This document shows positions 49,095 to 51,781 of a DNA stretch of 51,781 nucleotides, in pieces (position 1 is the stretch's first letter; each line of letters starts with the position of its first letter). The DNA lies in NCBI RefSeq assembly GCF_902489365.1, contig NZ_CABTZR010000008.1, forward strand, positions 1 through 51,781. The letters run 5' to 3'. The translations under genes and the position numbers were made by a program. The DNA comes from an uncultured Corynebacterium sp. (GTDB lineage: Bacteria; Actinomycetota; Actinomycetes; Mycobacteriales; Mycobacteriaceae). Under the pieces are notes generated by a model. That model ran no database searches, had not been told where the DNA came from, and was given only the letters and a program-made list of their open reading frames with translations.

Positions 49095-51781
49095 ATGAAT
49101 GCACAAAGCAGTGGTACGTCGTGGCGTCGCTCCTCCCGCAGGGGAGTGGCCGCTGTCTCCGCTATTACTCTCGCGCTCAGTGGGCTGAGCGTCACGTCTT
49201 TTAATACCGTGGCCCCCGAGGCCGCCGCCGCTACGTTCACCGGCGGCATCCGCGATAAGTCCGGCGCGGTGGAGAAGGACGCGCAGAAGGCGTCCGACCT
49301 GCCGGCGGGTTCGTGTGTGGTCTATGAGAATTCCCCGAGCGGAAGCCAGGCTGGTTTCAGCTGGAACACCATGGAGCCGAGTGCGACCAGCCCCGACAAG
49401 AAAGCTTGGGGTCTGAGTGTCTCCTTTGATAACTCGAAGGACCGCACGTTCGCGGATTGGCACTTCACCAATACGGGTAACCTTGGCGCACTCTTGAATA
49501 CCGGCGAGGTGCCTTCCATGGAGGCCGGCCAGACCTTCCTTGACAAGAGCGTCACTCACAAGGCCGACGAAAGCATCGTCATTGATGGTATTCGCGTACA
49601 ACGAAACCTGAATATCTTCGCAGAGATGACCGAGGAGAAGGTCAAGCAATTCGCTTCGGCCACTGCCGACAATCCCGTGCGCTACGCCTGGCAGGGGAAC
49701 TACACGAAGGGCCATAGTGGCAATCTCTATGCCACCAAGGGCTCCAGCGCTGCTTTTGGCGCTACTGTAAACCCGTGGCCGAGCGAGAACATCGAATGTA
49801 ACCCCATCACGGTGTCGTGGGAGGACTTCGGGAAGCACGTGATCGTCCCTGGTGAGGAAACCAAGGTCGGTACCGTCAACATTCCTGCTGTGCAGAACGG
49901 CGGCGAGGACGATTCCATGTCCCGCATGGTCGTGGAAGCTTACGACGGCAACGGCAAGTTCATCGGCACCACAGACCCAGAAGCCTCCGGCGGTGAGCAG
50001 CTGCTGCGAATCGACGAAGCGACCGGCGACATCTACTTCACCTGGCCGGAGTACCGCGGTACTGACTTGGCGACTGACAAGAACGTCAACTTCTCCGTTC
50101 TGGCGAAGCCACGTACCGTTGACCAGCTCCAGAATGCCGTTGAAAACAACATCGGCGAAGAAGGCAAGACCTTCGACAGTTCGAATTCGCTGACGCGCTA
50201 TAACACGGCGAACGTGATCGACTCGAAGGCGTTCTCCTTGGACGACACCGAGTACCACTCCCCGAGGTACGACAAGACCGACGCTTCGATCATCTCGGGC
50301 GTTGATAGCGCGACCGGCCCGCTTGCGACCGAGCCGCAGAAGGTGACCTTCACCCAGACGCCGGACCTGATCAAGGATCTGGCGAAGAAGAAGGGCGAAA
50401 AGGGCTTCGAAGCCAAGGTCGAACTCGACGAGAATTACGTCTACGAGGGCTGGACCGTCGAGATGGACGAGGACTATAACGTCACCGTCACCGCTCCGGA
50501 AGAGCCGAGGCCGGGTACTTTCGCTCGCCCGAAAGTCATTGTTGAGTACTCGAACGGCTCTACCGATGAGCTTGAGTTGCTCGTCGTTGTCGAGCCGAAC
50601 CACACCCAGGTCACCGACCTTGTGCGCCCGGGCATTTCGAAGGGCAAGGTGGGTCAGGAGATCACCGCGCAGGTCGGCACCAAGTCCATCATGAAGGGCC
50701 ATGGTCCGGTCCATCCCGCGAAGTTTGAGGTGGATCCTGACTCCGTTCCGGATGGCTGGACCGTCACCATAGATGAGACCGGTAGGGTTACCGCGAAGGC
50801 GGATGAAACCGTCCCGCCGGGCAGCATCATCACCCCAAAGATCAAGGCCACCTACCCGGATCAGACCACCGATGAGATTGAGACACAGTTCCAAGCCATC
50901 GTGGACATCAAGATCCCCGATTACGACACGGTGACCAATAAGCCCGGAAAAAACGTCTCCCTGTTGCCGACGCTTCCGGAGCGTGGCCTGAGCGGTAACA
51001 CGAACGATGAAGCACCGAAGCGCTACACCTTCGAGGACGGCAAAACGGAGTACACCCACACTGACGACAGCGGTACGTGGACCGTCAAGATCGACGAGAA
51101 CACTGGCGAGATCACCACGAAGATCCCGAGGACCGCACCCGAGGGCTACATCCTGAACGTCCCGGTGCTCGCGTACTACGACAACGCCGACAAGCCACAG
51201 CAGGTCAAGGGCACTGTCGTTGTACTCAAGAGTGATATTGCTCCGACCTACGACGTCAAGGTCACCGGCCCGAACCAGGCTGTGGAACACCACGTTCAGG
51301 ACGCCCCGAAGGGGTCGACGTTCTCCTTCGGTGCTGACGACAATGGCGAGCCAATCACCGAGCAGGATGTCGACGGCTGGAAGTACAAGGTCGACCCGAA
51401 CACCGGTGTCGTATCTTCCACCCCGCCGGCAGACGCTAAGCCGGGTGACAAGAACACCGTCAACGTCACCGTTAAGACCCCGGACGGCTCTACCCCCGAG
51501 GTCCCTGTCACCACGGTGGTGAAGCTGACCAACAATTGGGAGGCGGAGCCGACATACCCGGTTGAGACCGTGTACCCGGGCGAGACCGCTACGCTGCCGG
51601 TCGCTCTCGACAAGCCGGACAACGTCAACGTCGCGAAGGAAAACCCATACAAGTTGGGCGATGCTCCTGCCGGTTGGACCGTCAGCATTGATGACAACGG
51701 CCAGATCACCGCAACCGCACCTGCGGATGCGAAGCCCGGTGACCAGGTCAAGATCCCGGTTACTGTGACCTACGAGGACGG
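49095..51781 (+). CDS. Large repeat-containing surface protein (Rib/YPDG-like), 3' end outside the window
   Basis: The gene is open from ATG 49095 to the window edge (895 codons, incomplete). The signal peptide has SWRRSSRRG, then VAAVSAITLALSGLSVTSF, with cleavage near Ala46. Residues about 47-350 form a unique head domain. From about 450 come repeating modules of roughly 100 residues marked by GWTVxID-TGxIT...PGD-x-V-TYPDG. Five markers lie at about residues 452, 553, 660, 761 and 858. This is the Rib/YPDG surface-repeat pattern of Gram-positive adhesins. A wall-anchor signal would be expected beyond the edge. A 753-codon open frame on the opposite strand is an artefact of codon bias. Confidence 0.85.
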   Translation, partial: MNAQSSGTSWRRSSRRGVAAVSAITLALSGLSVTSFNTVAPEAAAATFTGGIRDKSGAVEKDAQKASDLPAGSCVVYENSPSGSQAGFSWNTMEPSATSPDKKAWGLSVSFDNSKDRTFADWHFTNTGNLGALLNTGEVPSMEAGQTFLDKSVTHKADESIVIDGIRVQRNLNIFAEMTEEKVKQFASATADNPVRYAWQGNYTKGHSGNLYATKGSSAAFGATVNPWPSENIECNPITVSWEDFGKHVIVPGEETKVGTVNIPAVQNGGEDDSMSRMVVEAYDGNGKFIGTTDPEASGGEQLLRIDEATGDIYFTWPEYRGTDLATDKNVNFSVLAKPRTVDQLQNAVENNIGEEGKTFDSSNSLTRYNTANVIDSKAFSLDDTEYHSPRYDKTDASIISGVDSATGPLATEPQKVTFTQTPDLIKDLAKKKGEKGFEAKVELDENYVYEGWTVEMDEDYNVTVTAPEEPRPGTFARPKVIVEYSNGSTDELELLVVVEPNHTQVTDLVRPGISKGKVGQEITAQVGTKSIMKGHGPVHPAKFEVDPDSVPDGWTVTIDETGRVTAKADETVPPGSIITPKIKATYPDQTTDEIETQFQAIVDIKIPDYDTVTNKPGKNVSLLPTLPERGLSGNTNDEAPKRYTFEDGKTEYTHTDDSGTWTVKIDENTGEITTKIPRTAPEGYILNVPVLAYYDNADKPQQVKGTVVVLKSDIAPTYDVKVTGPNQAVEHHVQDAPKGSTFSFGADDNGEPITEQDVDGWKYKVDPNTGVVSSTPPADAKPGDKNTVNVTVKTPDGSTPEVPVTTVVKLTNNWEAEPTYPVETVYPGETATLPVALDKPDNVNVAKENPYKLGDAPAGWTVSIDDNGQITATAPADAKPGDQVKIPVTVTYED

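Noticed and set aside
49032..51293. 753-codon open frame on the minus strand under the surface-protein gene
   Set aside because: The plus strand encodes a signal peptide and regular repeat modules. The antisense frame has no family resemblance and is a product of third-position bias.

Overview
The window looks like chromosome from a G+C-rich actinobacterium, almost certainly a Corynebacterium. It carries mycothiol biosynthesis (mshB), lpqW, gpgS, a mycobacterial-style typA-lpqW-mshB-fdx-dapC block and a dapD/dapE-folP2-gpgS-glgA/glgC-sigE-cseE-tatB-mrp block. It also has an aroP-like permease beside dapE, as described for C. glutamicum, and many probably leaderless genes whose start lies 7-10 bases after a TANNNT -10 box. 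Species cannot be fixed from the sequence alone.

Layout. (1) 1-3165: the 5' part of a dicarboxylate/amino-acid symporter, lplA, and a PRC-barrel/YsnF stress protein. (2) 3239-12851: a complete selenocysteine island. It encodes a three-subunit formate dehydrogenase whose catalytic subunit reads through an in-frame UGA followed by a SECIS-like hairpin, then selD (opposite strand), tRNA-Sec(UCA), selA and selB. (3) 12828-14090: about 1 kb inserted exactly at the selB 3' end and flanked by two diverged 114/115-bp direct repeats. The insert carries a higB toxin gene broken by an amber codon, intact higA, a 29-bp palindromic operator and a small basic protein. (4) 14071-20027: a conserved hypothetical protein, a frameshifted BCCT osmolyte transporter, zupT, a DUF808 protein, a DUF402 protein and a secreted protein. 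(5) 20306-28073: typA, lpqW, mshB, a membrane protein, ferredoxin, dapC, an RluA-type pseudouridine synthase and a GtrA-like protein. (6) 28113-31599: an accessory patch with palindromic repeats, an XRE regulator with a membrane protein, an AbiEi-like/DUF559 fusion and an amino-acid permease. (7) 31735-39079: dapD, an aroP-like permease, dapE, a LOG-family protein, folP2, gpgS, a DivIVA-domain protein, DUF3117 and an rRNA methyltransferase. (8) 39131-49094: repeat clusters, a GH32-like protein lacking the catalytic carboxylates next to glgA, glgC, an O-methyltransferase, sigE/cseE, tatB, mrp and a lipoprotein. (9) 49095-end: a large repeat-bearing surface protein cut by the window edge.

The most notable unexplained structure is a family of seven intergenic palindromes of nearly constant length (62 bp, one of 63). 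The arms are CCCTTCGCGCTCACC and GGTGAGCGCGAAGGG and the 32-33-nt centre is variable. Three of them form a cluster with a period of about 94 bp at 39131-39473.

Functionally, the selenium genes serve the formate dehydrogenase: SelD makes selenophosphate, SelA converts Ser-tRNA-Sec and SelB delivers it at UGA. dapC, dapD and dapE supply meso-diaminopimelate and lysine, glgA, glgC and gpgS handle ADP-glucose and glucosylglycerate-type polymers, and sigE/cseE with tatB form an envelope-stress and export neighbourhood.
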